DNA of 64,000 bases from Avibacterium sp. 20-132 (lineage in GTDB: Bacteria; Pseudomonadota; Gammaproteobacteria; Enterobacterales; Pasteurellaceae), in contig NZ_CP091456.1 in the NCBI RefSeq assembly GCF_023611925.1, positions 248,001 to 312,000 of the forward strand. Direction: 5' to 3'. This document shows, one piece after another, positions 9,780-19,001 of the stretch. Position 1 is the first letter of the stretch, and every line of letters begins with the position of its first letter. Under the pieces are notes generated by a model. That model had not been told where the DNA came from. It saw only the letters and a list, made by a program, of their open reading frames with translations, and searched no databases. Made by a program: the position numbers and the translations under genes.

Positions 9780-11012
9780 CTATCCACCAATTTTTTCTTC
9801 AGGCAAAATAACTTTATTGTAAAAGCTGCCGTTAAGTTGGGTTTTATGTAAATGGTAAAGATGATAAGCTTGGAATGCCTCTGCATCAGGTTTTTGCGGA
9901 TTATGCCAAAATTCTTCCAATGAGCCTTGATGAGTGATATCAGGAATGTCGTAATGAGCACGTCCGAGTGTAAGCACGGGCATATTATGGATTAACGCTG
10001 ATAAACCACTTGTGCTGTTGAGTGTTACCATACCTTTCCCGTGGCGAAGTAACACGGGCATTGGAATATCATAGACATAAAACAACCGCTCTTTTAATTC
10101 GGGGTATTTAGAGAGATAACGTGTAATAATATGCTTATAACTGATAAATCCCCTATCCATCGGATGATGTTTTACAATCAACGTGAGTGAATGAGGGGCG
10201 TACTTTACAAAAGAATCTAATACGTAAATTAAAAACTGCTCCACACTTTCAAAATCACAATGTACTTTTACTTGGCTATCATCATACACTTGCAGCGGTA
10301 AAATATAAAAATCACCTAATTTATTTTGGTCAATTTTACGGATAAAAAATTTTTCTTTTGTAGCATAATAAATATGCTTTATTCCTGAAATAAGCCATAA
10401 CTTTATATAATAATTAAGATTATAAATACGATGGTGTTTATAGTGAGGGAAGTAGTTTGCTTTATTTCTTGCGACAACATAATATTTTGTAGCAAGTTTC
10501 GCCATTGGGAAAAACCCGTTTGCAACAGGAATAGGTTGAGGATTTTGGGATAAATCTTTAACTTGTTGTAAAAAGAATTGTTTATCTCGTGGCAATGATG
10601 AATAGGCATTTACGCCTTCTTTTTCTAAGGTAACATAATGTGGACGAAAATACCCTTCTTCAAACACCCAAAAGGCACATCCTAATTTTTTAGTTACTGC
10701 CTTTGCGATACGATGGTAACGGCGATTATCTCCAAAACACACTATTGTATCAATGTTATGCTCTTTGCAAAACTGCAATAAAAATGCATCAAAGTGCTCT
10801 AATGTGTTGTTATAGTCAAAAATAAATTGATTTTTAAGTGCGGTGGAAAAAAAGAATTTATCCCCTGCATTAAAATTTAATTTATATACTGTTTTTTGCT
10901 GTATTTCCGATAACCAATCAGCAAACTCTTTAAAAAAATGTCCAACAGGTCCTTGTAATAATAAAATCCGTTTTGAGCTTACCACTAATTCGTTTAAATT
11001 ATTTACAACCAT
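9780..11012 (-). CDS. kpsS: Capsule polysaccharide beta-Kdo transferase, KpsS/PhyB/LipB family
   Basis: KpsS adds the first beta-Kdo to lysophosphatidylglycerol, starting the poly-Kdo linker that anchors and allows export of group 2-type capsules. The 410-residue protein shows family features: LLLQGPVGHFF near the N-terminus, FEEGYFRPHYVTLE, a VKHHPMDRG block and TLNSTSGLSAL. It is the last gene of the leftward capsule operon, directly after kpsC, the standard pairing. The frame carries a further 25 codons beyond the TAG stop (see findings). Confidence 0.87.
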   Translation of the reverse strand: MVVNNLNELVVSSKRILLLQGPVGHFFKEFADWLSEIQQKTVYKLNFNAGDKFFFSTALKNQFIFDYNNTLEHFDAFLLQFCKEHNIDTIVCFGDNRRYHRIAKAVTKKLGCAFWVFEEGYFRPHYVTLEKEGVNAYSSLPRDKQFFLQQVKDLSQNPQPIPVANGFFPMAKLATKYYVVARNKANYFPHYKHHRIYNLNYYIKLWLISGIKHIYYATKEKFFIRKIDQNKLGDFYILPLQVYDDSQVKVHCDFESVEQFLIYVLDSFVKYAPHSLTLIVKHHPMDRGFISYKHIITRYLSKYPELKERLFYVYDIPMPVLLRHGKGMVTLNSTSGLSALIHNMPVLTLGRAHYDIPDITHQGSLEEFWHNPQKPDAEAFQAYHLYHLHKTQLNGSFYNKVILPEEKIGG

Positions 11013-11036
11013 TGTGTTCCCTTAGGTATAAAATAG

Positions 11037-13067
11037 CTATTTCAGCCAAAATGTGCGTAAAAAGTAACAATATTTCCCTATTTTTTTGCTTAACCAACTC
11101 TTATATAAGCCCGTATCTTTCAATTGATTTTTTTGTTCAAACAATATCTTAACTGCGGTGCTTGCATTGGTTAATTGCATTGTATTAGGGTTAAGGTAAA
11201 GTGGATAGTATAACAGAGTTCCAGCGATTAACTGCGTTAATGTTAATTTTCTTTTTCTGCGCGGTAACGTATAAGCATCAATGGTTAATCCCCAATGGGC
11301 ATAAAAAGGTGAACCGTAACAATATACCGTTTTACCCCGCAATAGCGCTTCAAAACCGGCTAAGGACGTCATTGTATGTACTTCATCGACCGCTTGAATA
11401 CAATCTAAAATATTCGCATCAGTAACAATTTGATCAGCATAGGTTAATGCTTGTTCTTGTGTGACATTACCTTTTCGGTTTCCACTTAATACATCTGGAT
11501 GTGGTTTATAAATAATATAAGCATCAGAATGAGCTTTTCTAACCTGTTGTAATAAGGTGAGATTTGATTGACATTTTGGTGAACCAAAACGAATAGAGGC
11601 ATCATCTTCTACTTGCCCTGGCACTAAAAGGATTTTTTTCTCCGTATTTGGACGTGCAAAGCCAGTAGAACCTACATTATATTTACCGATATTCGCTTGG
11701 ATTAATTGTTGCTGTATTTCTCGTGCTACATATTCATCTTTTTCTGAAAAATCTGCATTTTGCAAAATAGATTCTAATTGCGAAGGTTGTTGCGGATTAA
11801 AATAAATCCCCAAAGGATCCACCACTAAAGAAAGTGGTGCAACAAGGTTAGAACCCAGTCCAACGGAACGAATAAAGCCATCTTCCATTCGCCAAATTGG
11901 AATATTATTTTGTTCAGCGTAGGTAATAAATTCATCTTTACCTTGTCCCCATAACAATAATTTTGCATTTTCACCCAGCGAGATTTTCTTAAATTTAGAA
12001 AACGAACGGACGAAATGCAATTGACAATTTGGCAAGTGAAAAAAAGGTTTTAATACCGTTTTTTTCCACAAAGAAAGTCCAATACAATAAAAATCGCCTA
12101 CTAATACAGATTGCCAATGCTTAACCCAACTTAGATAATGAATGACATCAAAAATATCGCCAGTTTCACCCGTAAACGGATTAATATAGCGGCTATACTG
12201 AAAATAAGCGGCATAAAACACTTCATTTAACGCACGCGAGTTGCGGCGTTGTTGTGTGATCAGTTCAGCAACAAAAGGGTGTCGATCATCGGTTAATCCC
12301 CAGCCGGCAAACCAAGGCACACCAAAGGTTACGACTTCTTTGCCTTGTAGTAATGCTTCAAATCCCATTTGGGATGTAACGCAATACACTTTATCTACCT
12401 GCGATAACAAGGTTGGTGGATTGATGTCTTGGCTAATAATTCTCACACGCGGTTGATCTAATAAATCAGTTAGATATCCACGTTTCTTTCCTGCAATCAC
12501 ATCAGGATGGGTTTTCACCCAAATCTCAGCACTGGGGTTTTCTTGTAAAGCTGATTGCAACATCTGACGGAAACTATTCCCATCAGCCAAACCATATTGC
12601 ACCGCCATATCACCAAATGTTTGATCAATAACTAATACAATGTGATTTTTAGGCTCTGTAGCTATTGGCTCACAAGGTGCGTGATTATATTTGGATAATT
12701 GCCATTCACGAATCAATGCCATTGCTTGATGAGACTGCTCGACTTGCTCATCATTTAAGTTGCAATCAGCAATTAACTTTTCCAGCCGTGAAGGCTTTTC
12801 TGCCGCATAGTAAATACCCACATCATCCACAACCAAAGAAAATGGTGGGTATCCTTCAACCCCTAATCCGGTAGAACGCAGAAAGCCGTCTTCAATTAAT
12901 ATACATGTATAATTAAAGAAATTCCCTAGCCACTTAGCTCTTTTTCCAGAAAATTTTAATCCCCAACCAATAATATATTTCTTTTCAGTTAAATACTTTT
13001 CCTTTTCTAAAAAAGTAAATAGCTTCGGAATTTTCTTTATGGCAAAAGAAGGGATTAATAGGCTCAT
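11037..13067 (-). CDS. kpsC: Capsule polysaccharide beta-Kdo transferase, KpsC/PhyA/LipA family
   Basis: KpsC carries two related Kdo-transferase modules that extend the poly-beta-Kdo linker of capsule. The duplication is visible. Each half has a GWG/LWGQG-type start, an EDGF(L/I)RS(T/V)GLG motif, a LSLVVDxxGIY block and a KTHPDV or KPHPDV motif. Length, about 676 residues, fits full-length family members. The frame can start with TTG at 13082, inside the end of the preceding gene. The ATG at 13067 gives MSLLIPSF and is preferred. Confidence 0.9.
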   Translation of the reverse strand: MSLLIPSFAIKKIPKLFTFLEKEKYLTEKKYIIGWGLKFSGKRAKWLGNFFNYTCILIEDGFLRSTGLGVEGYPPFSLVVDDVGIYYAAEKPSRLEKLIADCNLNDEQVEQSHQAMALIREWQLSKYNHAPCEPIATEPKNHIVLVIDQTFGDMAVQYGLADGNSFRQMLQSALQENPSAEIWVKTHPDVIAGKKRGYLTDLLDQPRVRIISQDINPPTLLSQVDKVYCVTSQMGFEALLQGKEVVTFGVPWFAGWGLTDDRHPFVAELITQQRRNSRALNEVFYAAYFQYSRYINPFTGETGDIFDVIHYLSWVKHWQSVLVGDFYCIGLSLWKKTVLKPFFHLPNCQLHFVRSFSKFKKISLGENAKLLLWGQGKDEFITYAEQNNIPIWRMEDGFIRSVGLGSNLVAPLSLVVDPLGIYFNPQQPSQLESILQNADFSEKDEYVAREIQQQLIQANIGKYNVGSTGFARPNTEKKILLVPGQVEDDASIRFGSPKCQSNLTLLQQVRKAHSDAYIIYKPHPDVLSGNRKGNVTQEQALTYADQIVTDANILDCIQAVDEVHTMTSLAGFEALLRGKTVYCYGSPFYAHWGLTIDAYTLPRRKRKLTLTQLIAGTLLYYPLYLNPNTMQLTNASTAVKILFEQKNQLKDTGLYKSWLSKKIGKYCYFLRTFWLK

Positions 13068-13068
13068 A

Positions 13069-14064
13069 TTATGACAATCCAATTACATTTAAAATTTGTT
13101 GGATTCTATGCTCCCAAGTATGGTTTGCTAAAACGTAATCAGAGCCAGCTTTTGCTCTTTCTAGATCCTCTTTATTTGGCCCATATTTTAAGCGAGCAAA
13201 TAGTTCTTTCATTTCATCAGGATTATTTACTATGTAGCAATAATCGGAAAAGAGACGTTGCACAGATAGAGCAGGTGTGGTTATGGCAATACCTCCACAA
13301 GCTAAAATTTCCACTAATCTGCGAGAAAACATAGTAGCTGAGTCAGTAATTGTATTTACGTTCAACGATACTAGATAATCTTTATAAACTTGAGCTGTTT
13401 GTTGATATTCCAGTGCAGGGAAAATATCCATATTAGGTAATATAGGGTAACGATAGTTAGGTGATTTTCGATCGGAATTACGATCAAATATAGTTAAGCC
13501 AAGACCAGTTTCAGATGCTGAATGAAATAATTGATTTTGCCATTCTCTACGTAAGGAGTGGATGTGATGGCTATAGCTTCCCACAAAATTAGCTCGGTTA
13601 TATTTAAAATTAAAACCGGTAAATGAGTGAAATTTAGGTTGTACAGCAAACATTAATGTATGTACTGAGGCATTTTCACCCATAATAGCCTTATATCTGG
13701 GAATACAATTTTCATCTACAGTAAACACATGATCAAAATGTTTAGCAGAATCAATAAAACGATCAAAATGAACACTGTCTTCTTTATTCCAGAAGACAGT
13801 AGGAATTCCTTTATCCTTTGCTCTTTCAACTAAACGTCGTAATGCATCATTATTGCGTTTAGGATGATCTGGATAAGAAGCTATCTTATATTTCCAACGA
13901 TTTTTATAGCCTTGCCAGGCGGACTCAACTAGTAAAAAATCAATATTTTTCATACTCTGGTAAGCGCTCAAAATATTACTATTAATATACTGAGTTATCA
14001 CTGAGTTAGAAATTAACAAAGATGAGCTAGTCAACTTATCCGAAATCAATAAAATATTAATCAT
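13069..14064 (-). CDS. CgeB-like glycosyltransferase (capsule locus)
   Basis: The 331-residue protein resembles the CgeB/GT-B type glycosyltransferases. It has a DUF3880-like N-terminal half with VFWNKEDSVHFDRF at about 95-108. The C-terminal half contains LNVNTITDSATMFSRRLVE and a CGG turn. It is clearly paralogous to the first glycosyltransferase domain of the gene at 16781-18976. Donor and acceptor are unknown; in this operon it is expected to act on the capsule repeat unit in the cytoplasm. It overlaps the upstream gene by eight bases and ends just before kpsC. Confidence 0.75.
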   Translation of the reverse strand: MINILLISDKLTSSSLLISNSVITQYINSNILSAYQSMKNIDFLLVESAWQGYKNRWKYKIASYPDHPKRNNDALRRLVERAKDKGIPTVFWNKEDSVHFDRFIDSAKHFDHVFTVDENCIPRYKAIMGENASVHTLMFAVQPKFHSFTGFNFKYNRANFVGSYSHHIHSLRREWQNQLFHSASETGLGLTIFDRNSDRKSPNYRYPILPNMDIFPALEYQQTAQVYKDYLVSLNVNTITDSATMFSRRLVEILACGGIAITTPALSVQRLFSDYCYIVNNPDEMKELFARLKYGPNKEDLERAKAGSDYVLANHTWEHRIQQILNVIGLS

Positions 14065-16780
14065 TAATATAGAGGACCTCTGTGGACATATTATTTTTGA
14101 GATTCTCTATATTAGAGAATAGCATGAAATTGGTAAAAATGACTCTAGCTGCTTTGCCCCAATTCCATTTTTCAACATTCTTCAATGCGGTGAGACTATA
14201 ATCAATTCTTATTTCATCTTGAATATTTTCATTTTTTAAATTATACACAACATTAACATTTTTATATTTGTTTAATGGGATATGTACTTGCTGCCCATTA
14301 ATAGATAATTTTAATGAAAAACGTTTTTCTAGCTCTTCGCTAAAATGCGGAACCTTTATTATAAATGAAAGTGCTTTTTGAGATGCTTTTCTAGGAATAG
14401 TAAAGTGTAAATCATAACCATCATTAACATACATAGGATTTTTAGAAATATAAATATCTATGGCTTTTGTAGTAATATTCTTTATTATTTCAATATTTTT
14501 TAAACTTCCTAAAGTAATGATTTCAGCCATTTCAATAAAAGTATAAAGACCATTAGAAACTTTCTTTCTCTCGCTGAATTGGTTATTAGTCAATAGTGAG
14601 AAAAATTTATTCTGAGATAGATCTGGAGTGTAATAATTAATATTGGGTTCATTGTTGATATCAAACGTCATAATTTGATTACCCGCATGTTTCTTCCTTG
14701 GATAATCACTAACAGTAATTTTCTGATTAATAAGTATTGATAAAGTTGAGTCTTGCAATTCAACAGGATAAATATTTTTTAATACACTAGGATAAAAACA
14801 GTCTTCTGACTGAACACTATGATCAGAAAAATAATCTATTAGTCTTTGAAAATTTTGCTTTGCAGTAACAGAATTAAATTGAATATTTCTTTTAGATAAT
14901 TGAGTTATCACAAATTTAAATGAATCAAAATGAAGCATAAAAGTTATACCAGGAAAAAATGCTCCTTTTTTAGGCGAATTCTCAATTTTATCAAGTATTT
15001 TTTTTACCCAGCCAGAATAACTAAAAAACTCATCAATATTAATTTCATTTTGATCTAATTCATAAAACATTGAAAACAATACAAATTCAGCACATTTAGT
15101 ACAGGAACAGCACCATTTTGTGTTTATATCAGTTGTTGATTCACACATAACGAGCATTTTATAAAAATTAGGATTGCTCTTTGCTAAATATCCAAATCCA
15201 GATAATTCTGTCATATGTTGATTAGCATTAAAGATAGTTAATCTTCTATTAGAAATATATGTTGAATAAAATGAAGATATTGCCTTGATGTAATTACTTT
15301 GAGAACGTTTAAACCCAAAAGTTTCTTTGTTATCTAAACTATTATAATAGTGACAAAACTCATAACTAAAGGTCAAATAATCAAAACAATTCAGCCATGC
15401 TAAAACGCCCAGGGGGGCAAAATATAATTCTAAATGATAGTCAGGAATAGCAGAACGAGCATTTGTCTTTATTTTAATAACATCAACATTAAATTTATTT
15501 AAAATAGGATTAAGAATTAATTTATCTCTTCTTTTTTCTAGTTCTTCTACATTATTGTGTTCCGCAGGTATCACAAAAGAAATTAACTTTATGTTTTTTA
15601 TTTCAGGATTTTTTGAAAATATATCTAATGCAGAATAGGAATCTTTTCCTCCACCATATAAGATGCCAATTGTACTTTCATCTTTAAGGAAGTGAGATTT
15701 TATTATTGTATTATTATGTAAATTTGCAAAATAAGTATTTTTGAGGTCATGATAGCTCAGCCAAAATGATGCAATCTCAGTTGAGATAGGAGCTTCTGTA
15801 ATTATAATATTTGTAGTTTTTAGATTTTTCAGTTTATTTAATAATAATCCAATTACAGTGTTATAATGAATGTCAATTGGAACTTGTGAAATATCTATAT
15901 CATAGTAATCAACAAAAAAGTTATCAGCCATATAATTGGCTTCATAAGTAATAGTCCAAGAGAAAAAAACTTGGTTACCAATTACTTCTGGTGTTTTTAT
16001 GTAGATAAAATTTGAGAATTCTGTAGAAATTGTAGTAGCTGGATTCATCTCTTTTTCCTTAATGCTATATAAACTTTTTAAAGTTGATATTGTATTTAAA
16101 TATAATTCATCTGTATAGTGAAAAGGACTTAATCCCCAAGTATGTTGTCTTTTGGCAATAAATTTATCATGTATAATTATACTACCATATTGTTGAATAG
16201 CCTTTTCTATTACTATATACTGTTTGTTAAGGAAAATATTTGCTTTTTCTATTCTATTTTTAATTTCAATGTCTTTTCCTTCATCAACTTTTGATGTCCA
16301 AAATACCTTATTTAGAATAATTTTTGATAAAAAATTATATTTTTTCGCAACCTGAATAAATTCATCAAAACCTTTTTTCCATTCTTCAAACCAAGTATCA
16401 GTCCACGCTTCAATAGTGTTACCTTTATCTTTATTAACTTTTAAAAAATTAGTGTTTTTAAGTTCATCAGATAAAAGAACTTTCTCACCTGAGAAAAATT
16501 TAAAGATATCAAATCTATCATCAATTAAATCTAATATAAGATAGTCAAATGTTTGTGTTGAGATAACTTTTTTAAATTCTTTCGAAAAATCAGCTCCAAC
16601 AATTTTTTTCTGAAAAGGAGAAGTAAGAGCCGATGTATAATTATCTTCTATTTCGTTTGAATCAAAAGCTGTTGCAAGGCTACTTCTTGCAAAATATCTT
16701 ATTAAGTTAAAAGAATCACTTTCATTAGCAAATGTGAATGCATCTCTAGTTACACAACTACCAAAAATAATAATATTCAT
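14057..16780 (-). CDS. Fusion of SGNH-type (DUF6270-like) and PP-loop ATPase-like domains, capsule locus
   Basis: I do not recognise this 907-residue protein as a named enzyme. Residues 1-240 begin IIFGSCVTRDAF, with Gly7-Ser8 placed as in block I of SGNH hydrolases. They contain HTWGLSPFHY with His221 as a possible catalytic histidine; this resembles DUF6270 proteins of capsule loci. Residues about 370-600 carry a PP-loop motif, YGGGKDS at 375-381, and a cysteine cluster (Cys546, 557, 558, 560, 563) before AEFVLF, as in QueC- or MurL-like PP-loop enzymes. Residues about 690-907 look beta-rich. It starts one base after the upstream gene stop. Predicted cytoplasmic: no signal peptide or membrane segment. 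A modification role on the polysaccharide or its precursor is inference. Confidence 0.65.
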   Translation of the reverse strand: MNIIIFGSCVTRDAFTFANESDSFNLIRYFARSSLATAFDSNEIEDNYTSALTSPFQKKIVGADFSKEFKKVISTQTFDYLILDLIDDRFDIFKFFSGEKVLLSDELKNTNFLKVNKDKGNTIEAWTDTWFEEWKKGFDEFIQVAKKYNFLSKIILNKVFWTSKVDEGKDIEIKNRIEKANIFLNKQYIVIEKAIQQYGSIIIHDKFIAKRQHTWGLSPFHYTDELYLNTISTLKSLYSIKEKEMNPATTISTEFSNFIYIKTPEVIGNQVFFSWTITYEANYMADNFFVDYYDIDISQVPIDIHYNTVIGLLLNKLKNLKTTNIIITEAPISTEIASFWLSYHDLKNTYFANLHNNTIIKSHFLKDESTIGILYGGGKDSYSALDIFSKNPEIKNIKLISFVIPAEHNNVEELEKRRDKLILNPILNKFNVDVIKIKTNARSAIPDYHLELYFAPLGVLAWLNCFDYLTFSYEFCHYYNSLDNKETFGFKRSQSNYIKAISSFYSTYISNRRLTIFNANQHMTELSGFGYLAKSNPNFYKMLVMCESTTDINTKWCCSCTKCAEFVLFSMFYELDQNEINIDEFFSYSGWVKKILDKIENSPKKGAFFPGITFMLHFDSFKFVITQLSKRNIQFNSVTAKQNFQRLIDYFSDHSVQSEDCFYPSVLKNIYPVELQDSTLSILINQKITVSDYPRKKHAGNQIMTFDINNEPNINYYTPDLSQNKFFSLLTNNQFSERKKVSNGLYTFIEMAEIITLGSLKNIEIIKNITTKAIDIYISKNPMYVNDGYDLHFTIPRKASQKALSFIIKVPHFSEELEKRFSLKLSINGQQVHIPLNKYKNVNVVYNLKNENIQDEIRIDYSLTALKNVEKWNWGKAARVIFTNFMLFSNIENLKNNMSTEVLYIND

Positions 16781-18976
16781 TTAAACTACCGTAATCTCTC
16801 TTGCTAATTCATTTCCAATAAACTCACCTTTTTCTGTAAAAAAGTTATCGCTTACTTGCCAAGTATGATTATTGATATCTTTTGCTCGATATACAATAAA
16901 ATTAAACGGATCAGCTACATACATTTTTATCCCTAATTTATTTGCTTGTTCTAATATATTGGAGTCCTCTCCTCTATTTAGATTACCAAATTTTAGTTTA
17001 TCTAATGCTTTTCTAGAAAAAACTAATGTTGCTCCTGTTAAGAAATTAGTCTCTAGGTGATGCTGGCCTTTAAATCGTACATAAGTTTTATCAAGCGATT
17101 CTAAATAGATAAATATTTCTTTCTTACCTACTATACCATAGTCTCCAAACTTGAATGGTATTAGCATATCCTGAAGATAATGAGGAAAATAAAAATCATC
17201 ATCATCAAATTTTGCAACATATTCACCTGTTGTAAGATGAATTGCTTGATTTAATCGATTTCCAAGAGTATCATCGCTGTCATTTTTAATGATATGAACA
17301 TTGATAAATTTCTTATCTGATTTATTAATTTTAGATTTTAATTCACCGATTTGTTCATCTGAATAATTCTGTGCGATGATAATAAGTTCGATATTAGGAT
17401 AAACTTGCTGTGTGACATTCTCGACAATTCTATCAATAAATTTGGGGCGATTAGATGCCATTACAATACTAGCTAAAGGTTGATATTGCTCTATCTTTTG
17501 CCCAAGAGCATTAACAATTTGTATTGCTCTTTGCTCATAAGTATGATAGAGCATCACTTCTCTATATCCTCTATGTGATAATCTTAGCCATTCCCATTCA
17601 TTATTGAGCAAACGATCAGCAATTTTTTTCGCCTCCTTTCCTGTTCTAGCTATTTGAACAATCCCTTTAAATTGTTTTTCTATTGCTAATGAAGGAGTTG
17701 AAATCACGGGTGTTCCACAAGCTAATAACTCATATACTCGACGCGACATCATCGTAGGAGAGTCTGTTATTGTATTAACATTCAAAAAAATCTTAAATTT
17801 ACGATATACATTTACTATTTCTTTAAATGGAACTGCTGGACGAATATATTTTCTATATTTTCTAGGATAGGCATAGCGTTTATTATCAAGTTGAGACATT
17901 CTATCATAAATAACCCCCTTGCAGCTTTTAATAGCTGGTAGTAATGCATCCATTTGTTTCTTACGATCATCATGACCAACGCTATAGTATGAACCGGCAA
18001 AACAAATATTTTCTTGTTCAGTTCTAAATCTATTAGCAGGATTACAAATATTAATATTAGCTGCAAATAGCAATGCCTCTACTTTAGCATTAGGGACATC
18101 TCGTTGATAATCCGCTACTTTGTTACTATCTGTAGTGAATATAAAATCACATTTTTTGGCTATAGGAAGAAATTTATCATAATGCATAGGATCTTCTTTA
18201 TTCCAAAATATAACTGGGAAATTCCTATTTTTTGAAATTTCAAGTGCTTTAAGAAGTGCTTGTGCATTATTATGTTGTAAGTTAGGTGATGTAAATGCAT
18301 ACTCCCACGCTCCAAAGTTACCTTTCCAGCAACTTTCAATAAAGAAACCTAATGAGCTTGAACCTTTTATTTGCTGTTCATAAGATGCTTTATTAAGTGG
18401 AAAAAGTCTAAACTCGCTCCCGAATGACACATGTGAAATTTCATCTAAAATTGAAATAAATCTGAATCCATATTGTTTTTTAAATTTCCCTTCTATAACA
18501 CTAAAATCTGGGAGAGTTTTAGATGAGGATATAGTTTTAGGCGAATCCTTTCGTTTCTTAGCTAACTTTCTTATATTCCAAAGTGTTGTAGGTAAATTAT
18601 AAAAATTACTCCATGATTTTGTACTATGGATAAGAGCATAACCTAACTTAAAAGAGAGTGTATTTTCAACATTCTTTTTAGCTTGAGCTATTTTTTCTGC
18701 TGTATTAGCTAAATCTTTTTTTAATTTAATGATAGTATGTTCTTGTTCAGAATTAGCTTTTTGTAAGGTTTCTAATTTTAACTGAAGTGATTTTATTGTA
18801 GAAAGTTCATCAAAATGTTGATTCTGTTTTTTAATTATAAAATTAAAAGATTGAATAGACTCTTGATGTAAATCAGATACAGCCTTCTTAATTAGGTTTA
18901 AGTCTTCAGCAAGATTTAAATTATCGGAAGATTGTTTTTCTTGTATAAATTTATTTCTTTTTTTAGTCTTTTTCAT
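16781..18976 (-). CDS. Two-domain glycosyltransferase (CgeB-like GT-B plus GT2), probable capsule polymerase
   Basis: The 731-residue protein has a predicted coiled coil at about 50-105. A CgeB-like transferase domain follows (about 165-495, with FWNKEDPMHYDKF and VNTITDSPTMMSRR). The last part is a GT2-type GT-A domain (about 500-715). The GT2 domain shows SIVMASNRP, the metal-binding DDDD at 591-594 and a catalytic-type ED at 670-671. Two transferase domains in one chain are characteristic of capsule polymerases that alternate two sugars. Together with wecB and wecC, one domain probably transfers ManNAcA; the second sugar is unknown. The gene follows wecC with a short gap. Base composition is very AT-rich compared with the flanks. 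Confidence 0.75.
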   Translation of the reverse strand: MKKTKKRNKFIQEKQSSDNLNLAEDLNLIKKAVSDLHQESIQSFNFIIKKQNQHFDELSTIKSLQLKLETLQKANSEQEHTIIKLKKDLANTAEKIAQAKKNVENTLSFKLGYALIHSTKSWSNFYNLPTTLWNIRKLAKKRKDSPKTISSSKTLPDFSVIEGKFKKQYGFRFISILDEISHVSFGSEFRLFPLNKASYEQQIKGSSSLGFFIESCWKGNFGAWEYAFTSPNLQHNNAQALLKALEISKNRNFPVIFWNKEDPMHYDKFLPIAKKCDFIFTTDSNKVADYQRDVPNAKVEALLFAANINICNPANRFRTEQENICFAGSYYSVGHDDRKKQMDALLPAIKSCKGVIYDRMSQLDNKRYAYPRKYRKYIRPAVPFKEIVNVYRKFKIFLNVNTITDSPTMMSRRVYELLACGTPVISTPSLAIEKQFKGIVQIARTGKEAKKIADRLLNNEWEWLRLSHRGYREVMLYHTYEQRAIQIVNALGQKIEQYQPLASIVMASNRPKFIDRIVENVTQQVYPNIELIIIAQNYSDEQIGELKSKINKSDKKFINVHIIKNDSDDTLGNRLNQAIHLTTGEYVAKFDDDDFYFPHYLQDMLIPFKFGDYGIVGKKEIFIYLESLDKTYVRFKGQHHLETNFLTGATLVFSRKALDKLKFGNLNRGEDSNILEQANKLGIKMYVADPFNFIVYRAKDINNHTWQVSDNFFTEKGEFIGNELAREITVV

Positions 18977-19001
18977 AAAGCTTTACCTAGATATAAATTA
19001 T

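Noticed and set aside
9677-9961. 94-residue minus-strand frame overlapping the end of kpsS
   Set aside because: It lies in another frame of kpsS and its downstream flank, with no family resemblance. The kpsS frame explains the region.
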